Shown here piece by piece: positions 35,337-44,501 of a DNA stretch of 64,000 nucleotides. Source of the stretch: Nitratireductor sp. B36 (lineage in GTDB: Bacteria > Pseudomonadota > Alphaproteobacteria > Rhizobiales > Rhizobiaceae). The number at the start of each line of letters is the position of its first letter. The stretch's first letter is position 1. Under the pieces are notes generated by a model. It was not told the origin of the DNA and ran no database searches. It saw only the letters and a list, made by a program, of their open reading frames with translations. Made by a program: the position numbers and the translations under genes. The DNA lies in assembly GCF_020833685.1 (NCBI RefSeq), contig NZ_JACKZY010000001.1:124001-188000 (forward strand). Direction: 5' to 3'.

Positions 35337-35371
35337 AAAATGCCCCGTTGTTATCAACGGGGCATTTTTTT
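35337..35371 (+). terminator. Intrinsic terminator of gltA
   Basis: TGCCCCGTTG-TTAT-CAACGGGGCA (35341-35364), a perfect 10-bp GC-rich stem with a tetraloop, extended by AAAA before and seven Ts after. This is the clearest terminator in the window. On the other strand it is flanked by TTTT too, and it contains the last codons and the stop of the opposing gene. Confidence 0.93.
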
Positions 35372-35809
35372 GGAATTGCCTTTCACTTCAAGTTTCAGGT
35401 GCGGCAACCCATTGGAAGTATGCTCGCTTGTATACCCGTCAGGACCGACGGTTGCGCGAATGCGTTTGCGACGGTTGGAAAAGCTTGCGAATGTGACGAC
35501 ATCCACCGGCTCATCCAGGTCAATCATCACCCGCAACCAGCCTCGGCGCAGCCTTTGGGAGGCGACCAGAGTTCCGTTGAACGGCCGCGAAAGGTAGTTG
35601 CCGCATACGCGCTGACCGGGCGTCCACGTGTGAGGCTCGTTTCGACCGATGGCCGCGCAAAGAGTGTTCCAGTCCCGATACCCATGCTGATGAGCGACGA
35701 TTTCGAGAGCCTGCGCATGCGTAACGCTGCGACCATGATCTTTCAGATCCGTTCGCAGACGCTTTGCAAGCGCCTTTGCTTCCCCGACCGTTGTGAGACA
35801 GGACTTCAT
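35354..35809 (-). CDS. Glyoxalase-related small protein (Glyoxalase_8-like)
   Basis: A 151-residue protein. Its first half (VGEAKALAKRLRTDLKDHG...VTHAQALEIVAHQHGYRDWNTLCAAIG) is the compact helical module found in many short proteins labelled 'glyoxalase superfamily protein' in rhizobia; the second half (TPGQRVCGNYLSRPFNGTLVAS...) looks like a small beta domain. Function unknown. The ATG at 35809 overlaps the stop of the MATE gene (ATGA). The stop codon lies in the loop of the gltA terminator, so its last residues KKMPR are encoded by the hairpin. Confidence 0.72.
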   Translation of the reverse strand: MKSCLTTVGEAKALAKRLRTDLKDHGRSVTHAQALEIVAHQHGYRDWNTLCAAIGRNEPHTWTPGQRVCGNYLSRPFNGTLVASQRLRRGWLRVMIDLDEPVDVVTFASFSNRRKRIRATVGPDGYTSEHTSNGLPHLKLEVKGNSKKMPR

Positions 35810-37197
35810 GCCCGCTCTCCCTTCACGGCCGGAAAAAGCCCCCACTGCAGCTTGTTGTCTCGCGCTGTGCGGAAAAGAACGATCCCAGCGAGGATGAACA
35901 GCATCGCCTCGGCGGATGGCCCCGCAGCCCAGATACCCGCTTCGCCAAACAGTGCTGAGAGACCGAAGGTAAGCGGGATGGCGAACAAATAGGGCTTCGA
36001 AAGACCGAGTATTGCTGCCCTTGTTGCATCGCCGATCGCCTGAAAGTGCATCGCCAGCATCATCAAGGGGCCTGTTGCAAAGAACAACGCCGTCATCACC
36101 GGGAGAATTCGCGCCACCTCAGCCACGACCGCTGGGTCGTTGACGAAGATTTGTCCGATATCCGAGGCGAAGCAAGCCATCATCAGCTGGAGGGCAAGAC
36201 CGTAGACGAAGGCTACAACCACAGCCAAGCGCAGGCTCCGGCGGGTGCGGGATAATTTCTTCGCACCGAAATTATTGCCTGTGATCGTCTGCATGGCGTG
36301 GCTCAAGCCAAGGAGCGGCAGAAAGGCGAAGGTCATGACTCTTGTTATGATCCCGTAAGCGGAAACGGTGATGTCGTAACCCGGCGCTCCCACCCACTGG
36401 AGCGCTGTCAGGATGGCAGCCGATCCAAGCGCCAGGCCGATGAAATTCAAGCTTTGCGGTGCACCGAGCACCAAAATGCGCGCCCAGCCTCCATGCCACC
36501 CATGATGTGACAGGATCGAAAAGGGCAAAGATGTGCGGCCACGCAGCCGGAAAACGATAATGACCCCGAATGCCAGCGCCTGTGCCAGTACCGTTCCGTA
36601 GGCGGAGCCGGCAACCCCAAGGTGAAAGCCGACGATCAGGATGTAATTGAAGCCGATGTTGACGATCGAAACAAGAAGGCTCATTGCAGCCATCAGCGCA
36701 ACACGTCCCTCATTGCGCAAAGCATCGGAATGAATGGAGAGCAGAAAAATCAAAGGTGAGGAGAACACCGTTATCCGCAGATAAATCAGCCCCATTCGCG
36801 CCAGTTCCTGCGAACCGCCAGCCGCAAGCAGGGAGAATGCGGGTCCGAGCGCGAAGAACAGCAGTATCAATCCAGAGCCCATGAGAAGCGCCAACCCGTG
36901 CGCGCCAGCAAAGATGGCGGCTGCTTCGTGCAGCTGTGCTGCGCCAAGGTGGCGCGCCAGAAGGCTCGACATGCCACTCGAAACGAGCGTGGCCAGTGCA
37001 ACCACGACCATATATAGCGGAAACATGAGCGTTACGGCGGCAAGTGCTTCCGGTCCGACGAAATGCCCCAGGAAAAGCGCGTCGCACACAGCAAGCAGTC
37101 CGTTCATGCCCATAACGAAAATGATCGGAAGCGCGGTACGCGCATAGATGGGTCCGAGAGGACCTTCGGTGAATGCGTTGATGGGTTTTTCAGACAA
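35806..37197 (-). CDS. MATE-family multidrug/Na+ antiporter-like exporter
   Basis: A 463-residue protein with twelve predicted membrane helices in the two-bundle MATE pattern: GPIYARTALPIIFVMGMNGLLAVCDALFLGHFVG and a matching second half beginning near residue 235. MATE proteins export drugs and cationic compounds using H+ or Na+. I chose the TTG at 37197 because CAGGAG stands nine bases before it and the family normally begins here; ATGs 13-19 codons upstream have no ribosome-binding site. Coupled by ATGA to the glyoxalase-related gene. Together they form a two-gene unit inserted between lpxB and gltA. Confidence 0.85.
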   Translation of the reverse strand: MSEKPINAFTEGPLGPIYARTALPIIFVMGMNGLLAVCDALFLGHFVGPEALAAVTLMFPLYMVVVALATLVSSGMSSLLARHLGAAQLHEAAAIFAGAHGLALLMGSGLILLFFALGPAFSLLAAGGSQELARMGLIYLRITVFSSPLIFLLSIHSDALRNEGRVALMAAMSLLVSIVNIGFNYILIVGFHLGVAGSAYGTVLAQALAFGVIIVFRLRGRTSLPFSILSHHGWHGGWARILVLGAPQSLNFIGLALGSAAILTALQWVGAPGYDITVSAYGIITRVMTFAFLPLLGLSHAMQTITGNNFGAKKLSRTRRSLRLAVVVAFVYGLALQLMMACFASDIGQIFVNDPAVVAEVARILPVMTALFFATGPLMMLAMHFQAIGDATRAAILGLSKPYLFAIPLTFGLSALFGEAGIWAAGPSAEAMLFILAGIVLFRTARDNKLQWGLFPAVKGERA

Positions 37198-37437
37198 ATC
37201 CCCGTTCTCCTGTCGCCAGAGCCGCGCTGATAAGGACGGGGTCCGCATTGCCATCCGCGCGACGAGCGTGGAGGAGGAGAAACGAAAAGGCCTGAGGCAG
37301 AACTTCACCGGGACATGGTGTCAGCGGACGGCAGGCGTCTGCAGCCGTCCGCTCTCTAGCCGGAAGCCACCTCGACGTCAATCATCTGCACGATTTGCCC
37401 AGCCTATCCCGTCTTGCTGGAACAGCCTGCACACACC

Positions 37438-38616
37438 TCAGGCGGCGCCTGAAACATGCCGCAGCACCACCTGCGCCGCAATCTCTCCGGAAGGCCTTTC
37501 GGTGGCCAGTGCGTCAGCGATCTCCTGGAAGCCTGCCATCTGCGCGGCCCGGCCCGGCTTGTCGTCCCACAATGTCGTGATCTGGCGCGCCAGATAGGAC
37601 GGCCGGACATATTGATTGAAATGTTCGGGCACGACCGGCCAACCGGCAATCAGGTTTGGAAGGGCCGCAGACCATACAGTGATCAATGGTATAAGGGCGC
37701 GGGCTGCGAAATCCGTCTTGTAGCAAAGAATGGTCGGTACGCGCGCCAAGGCGAGTTCCAAAGAAACGGTACCAGAACACGCAAGTGCCGCATCGGCCTC
37801 GGCAAACGCCTGCCATTTGCGCTTTTGATCGAGGATTATTTCGGGCCTTTTGGGCCAGTCCTTCGCCGCGACCTCGATCAAGGAAGCGACATGCGGAACC
37901 GTGGGCATGAGAATGCGGAAGTCGCATCCCATCTCATGAAGATGCCGCACGGTTTCTCCAAAGGGCTGGAGAAGACGCGAAACCTCGCCACGGCGCGATC
38001 CCGGCAAGAGAAGCAGGGTCCGCGGTTCGTCCGGTGTTTTCACCTCCCCTGAGAGATGCGCCCGCGCCGCAGCCAGGATGTTCGGATCACTTGCCAGACG
38101 ATGCCCCACAAAGGTGCCGATCGGGCCGCCCAACCGCTCCAGCTCCGCCGGTTCGAATGGCAAAAGGCAGAGGATCTCGTCCACATGTGGTTGCATGGCA
38201 GGCGCCCTTCCCGGCCTCCACGCCCAAACGCTGGGACATACATAATGTATGATCGGGATGGAGGGCGCGAGGGCGCGCACCTTCTTGGCCACGCGCAGGC
38301 TGAACTCAGGGCTGTCGATGGTGACCAGGCAATCAGGTTTTGCATCCGCAATCGCCTTCGCTGTCTGACCGATGCGGCGTATCAGCCTGGGCAGATCGCG
38401 CACAATGGCGCTGACCCCCATCAGCGCAATATCTTCAGCATTGAAGATGGACTTCAAGCCCTGTGTGGTAAGCGCTCGTCCGCCGACACCCAACAGGTCC
38501 ACATCTTTATCGCTCAACCGGCGCAGAGCCTCTATGAGATCCGCACCCAAAAGATCTCCGGATTCCTCGCCGGCGATGACTGCGATTTTCAGTGCACGGC
38601 GATCAACGGTCATCAT
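37438..38616 (-). CDS. lpxB: Lipid A disaccharide synthase
   Basis: GT19 glycosyltransferase that joins UDP-2,3-diacylglucosamine and lipid X to form the lipid A disaccharide; peripheral inner-membrane enzyme, 392 residues. Start: LKIAVIAGEESGDLLGADL; further motifs IHYVCPSVWAWRPGRAPAM, LLLPGSRRGEVSRLL, and ACSGTVSLELALARVPTILCYK. Two consecutive ATGs begin the gene (38616 or 38613), both inside the end of lpxI, a 14- or 11-bp overlap. Last gene of the long lipid A cluster. Confidence 0.95.
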   Translation of the reverse strand: MMTVDRRALKIAVIAGEESGDLLGADLIEALRRLSDKDVDLLGVGGRALTTQGLKSIFNAEDIALMGVSAIVRDLPRLIRRIGQTAKAIADAKPDCLVTIDSPEFSLRVAKKVRALAPSIPIIHYVCPSVWAWRPGRAPAMQPHVDEILCLLPFEPAELERLGGPIGTFVGHRLASDPNILAAARAHLSGEVKTPDEPRTLLLLPGSRRGEVSRLLQPFGETVRHLHEMGCDFRILMPTVPHVASLIEVAAKDWPKRPEIILDQKRKWQAFAEADAALACSGTVSLELALARVPTILCYKTDFAARALIPLITVWSAALPNLIAGWPVVPEHFNQYVRPSYLARQITTLWDDKPGRAAQMAGFQEIADALATERPSGEIAAQVVLRHVSGAA

Positions 38617-39502
38617 CAGCCTCCGGATTCAGCCCTATCAGAAAAAGGCCGAGTTCATCCGCCAGTTTTACCGTCTCGGCGTAATCCAGGATCAGGGAAC
38701 GTCCAGCTTCAACACCGACGCCGGCGAGCCCGGCATCATGAGCTGCCCGAATCGTCTCCGGGCCGATGGTGGGCATATCGGCGCGTTCCTCTTGCTCCGG
38801 TTTGACACATTTAACCAGTGCTCCGCGGGATTTGCCTGCCAGGCGACCATGATTGCGCATGCCGCGCATCCGCTCCAGCAGGCCCGCCGTTCCTTCGATC
38901 CCCTCGAGCGCGACTGCGCGTCCACCCACCGCAATAGCGGCCTGCCCAATATCAAGCGCTCCGATCATTCTTGCTGCCGCGTAGGCGGCTTGAAGATCTC
39001 TTCTGTCGGACGCCTTTGGTTTGCTGCGCGTCATGATCCCTTCGGGTGCAAGGAGCTCAGGGGCGATCTCGTGTGCACCCAGCACCCGGATTCCTTTGGC
39101 CTCGATATGCGCTATCACGGCGCGCAGGAGGCCATCATCTCCCTTGGCATAAGCGGCAACCAGTTTAGGAAGAGCGCGGAACACGTCCCATCCCAGTCGC
39201 ACTTTGAGGATCGGCGGGCGGCGGCTCACCCCTCCAGCCAGCACGAGATGCGTCACACCTGCGCGTTGCAGCTTTGGCAGAAACAATGCAAGGCGCTCAG
39301 CAGGTGCGGGCCAAAGGTCAAATCCGGCGACATTCTCGCCATTCAGCCAGTCGGCTTCACCCTCGATCGCAATGACAATCGGCCTGTGCCCGCTCTTGAC
39401 GAGCGTGCGAACCACATCCCGTGGCAGGGCTCCGCTGCCGGCCACAACCGCGATGCGGGAGGCCTCCGGCAGAACCGGATGTGTTTCAGCCCGTTTCATC
39501 AT
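38603..39502 (-). CDS. lpxI: UDP-2,3-diacylglucosamine pyrophosphatase LpxI (DUF1009)
   Basis: Hydrolyses UDP-2,3-diacylglucosamine to lipid X; LpxI is the alphaproteobacterial replacement for LpxH. The 299-residue protein has an N-terminal VAVVAGSG-like stretch (IAVVAGSGALPRDVVRTL) and the C-terminal DUF1009 domain containing KCVKPEQEERADMPTIGPETI and AGVGVEAGRSLILDY. Its start (ATGATG at 39502/39499) overlaps the lpxA end, and its end overlaps lpxB. The open frame extends 23 codons upstream from a TTG within lpxA, considered not used. Confidence 0.92.
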   Translation of the reverse strand: MMKRAETHPVLPEASRIAVVAGSGALPRDVVRTLVKSGHRPIVIAIEGEADWLNGENVAGFDLWPAPAERLALFLPKLQRAGVTHLVLAGGVSRRPPILKVRLGWDVFRALPKLVAAYAKGDDGLLRAVIAHIEAKGIRVLGAHEIAPELLAPEGIMTRSKPKASDRRDLQAAYAAARMIGALDIGQAAIAVGGRAVALEGIEGTAGLLERMRGMRNHGRLAGKSRGALVKCVKPEQEERADMPTIGPETIRAAHDAGLAGVGVEAGRSLILDYAETVKLADELGLFLIGLNPEADDDR

Positions 39503-40316
39503 CCTCGGAGGCGCCTCTACCGCGCGCGGGGAGGGTGAAATGACGTTTGTCCCTGCCTCCGACAAAGGCAACGATGTCGCCGATCAATTCTGAGGAGGGA
39601 TAGGCGCTCTGGACTGTGCGGGCATTTTCGTCCAGCGAAGCCCCTTCGGCGAAGAGCATCCTGTAGGCCTTGCGTAGAGCCGCGATGTCTTCGCGCGGCA
39701 TGCCCGAACGTTTGAGCCCAACAAGATTGAGACCACGCAGGCGGGCCCGGTCGCCCACGGCCATCCCGTAGGGAATCACGTCGCCCACAACAGCGGCGAA
39801 ACCACCCAGGAAAGCGTGGTGGCCGATCCGCACAAACTGATGCACTGCAGCGTAACCCGAGATAATCACATGATCGCCAATTTCGGCATGACCACCGAGA
39901 CCCGCATAGTTTGCCATGGTGACATGATTGCCCACATCACTATCGTGCGCCACATGCGAATAGGCCATGAACAGGCCGTGCGAACCAACGGTGGTCTTGC
40001 CGCGGCTCGTATCCGTCCCGGCGTGGAAGGTCACGCCCTCACGGATAACGCAATGCGCTCCAACCTCGAGTGTGCTTTTGCCGCCCTTGTGCTTGAAGTT
40101 CTGCGGAGGTGCGCCGAGAACAGCTTGCGGATAGACCTGGCATGCTTCTCCCAGTGTCGTATCGCCCATGATGGTTACGTGGCCAATCAGCTCCACGTCA
40201 TCGTGTAGCCTGGCACCTGACGACACATGGCAAAATGGCCCTATACGAACGCCCTGGCCCAGTTCTGCACCGGGCTCGATGATAGAAGAGGGATGAATAA
40301 CAGTGTCGCGCGCCAT
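39486..40316 (-). CDS. lpxA: UDP-N-acetylglucosamine acyltransferase
   Basis: First enzyme of lipid A synthesis, transferring a 3-hydroxyacyl chain from ACP to UDP-GlcNAc. The 276-residue protein shows hexapeptide repeats of a left-handed beta helix (IHPSSIIEPGAELGQGVRIGPFCHV, VELIGHVTIMGDT) and the catalytic His in a TLFMAYSHVAHDSDVG-like stretch (GLFMAYSHVAHDSDVG), with the C-terminal helical domain after residue 195. The ATG at 40316 (MARDTVIHPS) is used; it lies 10 bp after the fabZ stop. An upstream start in the fabZ end is less likely. Confidence 0.95.
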   Translation of the reverse strand: MARDTVIHPSSIIEPGAELGQGVRIGPFCHVSSGARLHDDVELIGHVTIMGDTTLGEACQVYPQAVLGAPPQNFKHKGGKSTLEVGAHCVIREGVTFHAGTDTSRGKTTVGSHGLFMAYSHVAHDSDVGNHVTMANYAGLGGHAEIGDHVIISGYAAVHQFVRIGHHAFLGGFAAVVGDVIPYGMAVGDRARLRGLNLVGLKRSGMPREDIAALRKAYRMLFAEGASLDENARTVQSAYPSSELIGDIVAFVGGRDKRHFTLPARGRGASEDDETG

Positions 40317-40326
40317 GAAATGCCCG

Positions 40327-40797
40327 TCAGCTCGCCTGCTCGACATTCATCATGGCCGAAATGACGGCTTCGGCAACCTTGGCCTCGTCCACCTTTGCGA
40401 CGCAATCGAACTTCCAGATGTTGCCGCGTTGCTTGACCTTGGTCACGTGGATCTCCAGACGATCGCCAGGAATGACCGGCTTGCGGAACTTCGCATTGTC
40501 GATGGTCATGAAATAGACCAGAGAGGGACTGTCATCCCCGGCATTGTTGATACAGATAGCGCCAGCAGTCTGGGCCATCGCCTCAACGATAAGGACACCC
40601 GGCATGACCGGCTGCGCGGGAAAATGCCCTGTGAAGTGGGGCTCGTTCATGGTGACATTCTTGATGCCGATGGCGGAACGGTCACCGTCAATTTCGATGA
40701 TCTTGTCGACCAAAAGGAAAGGATAGCGATGCGGAAGCAGCCGCATCAGATCCATGATGTCCAGGCTTTCAAGCGTGGTCGAAGCGGTTTCACTCAT
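40327..40797 (-). CDS. fabZ: 3-hydroxyacyl-ACP dehydratase FabZ
   Basis: Dehydrates 3-hydroxyacyl-ACP in fatty-acid elongation and so competes with LpxA/LpxD for hydroxyacyl chains; 156 residues. Motifs: [15 protein letters not shown], the catalytic His in [23 protein letters not shown] with the following Glu, and [11 protein letters not shown]. It overlaps the lpxD stop by eight bases and lies 10 bp before lpxA, as in the conserved lpxD-fabZ-lpxA-(lpxI)-lpxB cluster. Confidence 0.95.
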   Translation of the reverse strand: MSETASTTLESLDIMDLMRLLPHRYPFLLVDKIIEIDGDRSAIGIKNVTMNEPHFTGHFPAQPVMPGVLIVEAMAQTAGAICINNAGDDSPSLVYFMTIDNAKFRKPVIPGDRLEIHVTKVKQRGNIWKFDCVAKVDEAKVAEAVISAMMNVEQAS

Positions 40798-41851
40798 CCC
40801 CGTCCCTCATTTTCTTTCTCTTTCCGTCTACCAGCCCCCGCAAGGCAGCCAGCTCGCGGAAGGCCTCACGGATAGGCTGCGCGGGAGATCCGGCCCAACG
40901 TTCACCCGCCGGCACGTCGTTCATGACGCCGCTGGACGCTGCAAGCTGAGCACCGCTGCCGATATGGATATGGTCAGCGATGCCGACGCGACCGCCCAGC
41001 ATGACGAAATCGCCGAGCGTCACGGAGCCTGATAGACCACAATTTCCAGCGATAACGCAGCTTCGGCCGATGCGGACATTGTGCGCCACCTGCACGAGGT
41101 TATCGATCTTGGTCCCCTGCCCGATGATCGTATCCACGAGGGCGCCACGATCCACGGTGGTATTGGCACCAATCTCCACATCGTCCTGAATGACCACGCG
41201 GCCAATCTGAGGCAGTTTTTCAAGCCCCCTGGCGCCCGGCAGATAGCCGAATCCATCCTGTCCGATCCGAACACCCCCGTGGAGGATCACGCGATCACCG
41301 ATCATCGCGCATTGCACCGAAGCGCCCGGGCCAACATAGCTGTCCCGGCCAATCCGCGTACCGGCTCCGATCACGGCGTTGGGGGCAATGATCGTTCCGC
41401 GGCCGATCAAAACGCCTGCGCCAATGACGGCGCCAGGTTCCACGATCACACCGTCTTCGAGAACGGCATCTGCGGCCACACTGGCCCGATCCGAAATTCC
41501 GGCCTCACCGGTCATGGACCCGGGGCTCATGGCCTGAGGAAAGAGAAGTCGTGTTATCTGGGCAAAGGCCGCCTGCGGCTTATCGGCGATGAGCACCGCG
41601 ACGGTATCCGGGCAATGCCCCGCCGCCTCGCGCTTGCACAAAACAGCGGCGGCCGTCGTGTTGCGCACGAGTTCGGCATTGCGCTTGCCCTCGATGAAAA
41701 CCAGCATGCCGGCGCCGCCGTCAGAAGCGGCGGCCACGCCCTCAATCATAACTTCCGCAAACTCAGGACGAGCAAGCTCGGCTCCCGTCAGCGAGGCAAT
41801 CTCGCCTGCCGTAATGCGGCGTGCGGGAGGAAAAAAATCAGGGTCCTTCAT
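40790..41851 (-). CDS. lpxD: UDP-3-O-(3-hydroxymyristoyl)glucosamine N-acyltransferase
   Basis: Third lipid A enzyme, N-acylating UDP-3-O-acylglucosamine; 353 residues. An N-terminal uridine-binding domain (to about 110) is followed by many hexapeptide repeats ([31 protein letters not shown]) and the catalytic His region [20 protein letters not shown]. The C-terminal helix ends in a basic stretch. The start ATG is 65 bp after the bamA stop on the same strand. Confidence 0.95.
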   Translation of the reverse strand: MKDPDFFPPARRITAGEIASLTGAELARPEFAEVMIEGVAAASDGGAGMLVFIEGKRNAELVRNTTAAAVLCKREAAGHCPDTVAVLIADKPQAAFAQITRLLFPQAMSPGSMTGEAGISDRASVAADAVLEDGVIVEPGAVIGAGVLIGRGTIIAPNAVIGAGTRIGRDSYVGPGASVQCAMIGDRVILHGGVRIGQDGFGYLPGARGLEKLPQIGRVVIQDDVEIGANTTVDRGALVDTIIGQGTKIDNLVQVAHNVRIGRSCVIAGNCGLSGSVTLGDFVMLGGRVGIADHIHIGSGAQLAASSGVMNDVPAGERWAGSPAQPIREAFRELAALRGLVDGKRKKMRDGDE

Positions 41852-41916
41852 GGAAACCTTTCGCCCGGACCCTGAGGGCCCGGGCTAAACGGAACTGCTC
41901 CAGCAACACGCGACCG

Positions 41917-44286
41917 TTAGAAGCGCGTCGAAATACCGAAGTTGAAATGCTCCACGTCGTCGGATTCTTCCTTCAGGACGGGATACGCATAATCAACCCG
42001 CAGCGGACCGAAGGGCGATGCCCAGATCAGACCAGCGCCGACCGAGGCGCGCCACTGCATATCGGTTCCGATCGCGCCGGCAACATCGCTGCCGTAAAGC
42101 GTGGCGGCATCGGCAAAGACCGCGCCGCGAAGACCAAAGCTTTCGGGCAGGATCGGGAACGGGAACTGCGCTTCTGCGGAGGCATTGAAATATGTCGTGC
42201 CACCCACATGGTCGATGCTGCCGTTACTCGCCTTCTGATACGGACCGATGCCATTGTAGTCGAAGCCGCGAATGATGCGGTCGCTGCTCGAGAAATGGTC
42301 GAACACGCGAAGATCGCCATCGAGCGCCTGAATGTGGCCAGCGCCGACCGTGAAGAGGCCCACAACGTCAAACTCTTCCGACAATGTATGGTAGTAGGTG
42401 CCGCGTGCAGTGGCCTTCACGAACTTGGCATCACCACCGAGGCCGGCGACCTCAAGCGTCAGGTTCGCATAAAGACCCGAGTGCGGGTTCTTCATGTCGT
42501 CGATCGTGTTGTAGATCAACGAACCGCTGACGGACGACTTGATCCACTTCTCCTGACCGATCGCTTCGATCAAAGCCGGAGCAAGATTACACGTCGCAGG
42601 GTCAATTGGATCCTCTGCACAAACACCGATGCCCGTATACTGCTCCTGAGAGAGGTTGTAGGCGAGCTGTGTGGACAGAGCCTCGGTGATCGGCAGGCCG
42701 AAGCGGACCGTTGCACCCGTCGTGTCGCGCTCATACTTGTCATCGAACTTGCGCGTGCGGCGGTAAACATCGAAACCAGCCGAGATGCGGCGTCCGAGGA
42801 AATACGGCTCGGTGAACGAGAACGAGTAATCGCGCGAGTTCTTGCCGCCGCCGGCAGCAATACGGACATACTGGCCGCGACCCAGGAAGTTACGCTCGGT
42901 AACCGAGCCTTCCACGGAGAAACCGCCGCTGCTGTCAACACCGCCGCTGGTCGAATAACCGGCGCCGATGGAGAATTCACCCGTTGATTTCTCGACCACA
43001 TCGACGACGAGGACCACCTGGTCGGGCTGCGAGCCCGGCACGGTGGAGATATTGACCGTCTGGAAGAAGTTCAGTGCTTCAAGACGCCGCTTGGCGCGCT
43101 GTACCAGCACCTGGTTGAAGGCATCGCCTTCACTCAGATCGAACTCGCGGCGTATCACATAATCGCGGGTGCGCTGGTTGCCGCGGATCTCGATGCGCTG
43201 GATATAGGCGCGCGGTCCCTCATCGATCGAATAGACAACATCGATCTCACGGGTTTCGAAATTACGGTTGCCGCGCGGCGTGACCTGGGCAAAGGCATAG
43301 CCCATGCCGGCGACATGCTCCGTCAGGGCGATGATGGAATCTTCGACATTTTTGGCGCTGTAGACGCTGCCTTGACGGGTTTCGATCTGCGAACGCAGCG
43401 TTTCCGGATCAATACCGGAAATCGTGCTTTCCACGTCGATATTGCCAAAGCGATAGCGCTCGCCCTCTTCCACCGTAAAGGTCAAGGTGTAGGCGTTCTC
43501 GGTCTCGTCGAGATCGGCGGACGAGGAGATCACCCGGAAATCCGCATAGCCGCGATTGTAGTAGAAACGACGCAGCGTTTCCTCATCCGCGCGCAGACGG
43601 TTGTCATCATAGATGTCGTTGCGCAGCAGGAAGGAAAGGAAATTCGACTGCTTCGTCGAAATCACGTCTTTCAGACGGCCATCGCGGAATGCATTGTTGC
43701 CGACGAAATTGATCGCGGCAATCTTCGTGCGCCCGCCTTCCTGCACCTCGAAGATGACGTTGACACGGCCATCGTCCAGCTCCTGAGTGCGACCGCTGAC
43801 AGTCGCATCGTCACGGCCAATGCGGCGGTAAGCTTCACGAATGGTCTCCTCATCGGCCTGAAGCGCCTGATTGGAGAAGGACTTGCGAGGCTGCAGCTGC
43901 ACAGCGCGCGCCAGGTTAGCGTCCTTGATCTTCTTGTTGCCCTGGAAGATCACCTGGTTGACGATCGAGTACTCGTCGACGGTGACGATCAACGCCCCAC
44001 CCGACTGGCTGATCGAAACATCAGCGAAAAGGCCGGTGGCAAAGAGCCGCTTGACGGCGTCGTTCACGTCGTCCTGTGAGAACGAACGTCCCGGACGGAT
44101 GCTGATATAGTTGCGAATGGTTTCCGCGTCGACGCGACGGTTTCCACGCACCTCGATTCGGCTGACCGTGGCAGCATGCGCCGCCTCCATTGCGGCCAGC
44201 TCAACGGCGATCGTCCCCGTCATCGCCAACCCCGCCGAAAGGGCCACTGCCGAAACGGCGTTCTTAAAGCTCGAAGATGCCTTCAT
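41917..44286 (-). CDS. bamA: Outer-membrane protein assembly factor BamA
   Basis: Central subunit of the BAM machine that folds beta-barrel proteins into the outer membrane; 789 residues. A signal peptide (about 1-38, with AVSAVALSAGLAMTGTIAVELAAM) precedes five POTRA domains (about 40-430; the first starts VSRIEVRGNRRVDAETIRNYI) and a C-terminal 16-strand barrel with the conserved loop 6 VRGF-like motif IIRGFDYNGIGP. The chain ends in Phe (GISTRF), the expected terminal signal. It follows rseP across 215 bp and precedes lpxD. Confidence 0.96.
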   Translation of the reverse strand: MKASSSFKNAVSAVALSAGLAMTGTIAVELAAMEAAHAATVSRIEVRGNRRVDAETIRNYISIRPGRSFSQDDVNDAVKRLFATGLFADVSISQSGGALIVTVDEYSIVNQVIFQGNKKIKDANLARAVQLQPRKSFSNQALQADEETIREAYRRIGRDDATVSGRTQELDDGRVNVIFEVQEGGRTKIAAINFVGNNAFRDGRLKDVISTKQSNFLSFLLRNDIYDDNRLRADEETLRRFYYNRGYADFRVISSSADLDETENAYTLTFTVEEGERYRFGNIDVESTISGIDPETLRSQIETRQGSVYSAKNVEDSIIALTEHVAGMGYAFAQVTPRGNRNFETREIDVVYSIDEGPRAYIQRIEIRGNQRTRDYVIRREFDLSEGDAFNQVLVQRAKRRLEALNFFQTVNISTVPGSQPDQVVLVVDVVEKSTGEFSIGAGYSTSGGVDSSGGFSVEGSVTERNFLGRGQYVRIAAGGGKNSRDYSFSFTEPYFLGRRISAGFDVYRRTRKFDDKYERDTTGATVRFGLPITEALSTQLAYNLSQEQYTGIGVCAEDPIDPATCNLAPALIEAIGQEKWIKSSVSGSLIYNTIDDMKNPHSGLYANLTLEVAGLGGDAKFVKATARGTYYHTLSEEFDVVGLFTVGAGHIQALDGDLRVFDHFSSSDRIIRGFDYNGIGPYQKASNGSIDHVGGTTYFNASAEAQFPFPILPESFGLRGAVFADAATLYGSDVAGAIGTDMQWRASVGAGLIWASPFGPLRVDYAYPVLKEESDDVEHFNFGISTRF

Positions 44287-44501
44287 TGGGCCTGAAAACC
44301 TCTATTCTCTTTGTCCCCGCAGCGAGAAATAGGAACAATCTTGCAAAGCAGCTAACCTAATAGCCAGATTTTTCCTACACGCAAGCCTTCTGGTTAATTT
44401 GCGTTTACGAACCACCGCTTAGTGGCATTCGCGTCACGCCAAAATCAAAGCCATGGTAAATATCGTCTCAATTTTTACACATTTTGCCTTCCCGAGCCTC
44501 C

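Noticed and set aside
40317-40346. Upstream start for lpxA inside fabZ
   Set aside because: The extra ten residues are not LpxA-like and the ATG at 40316 gives the family start.
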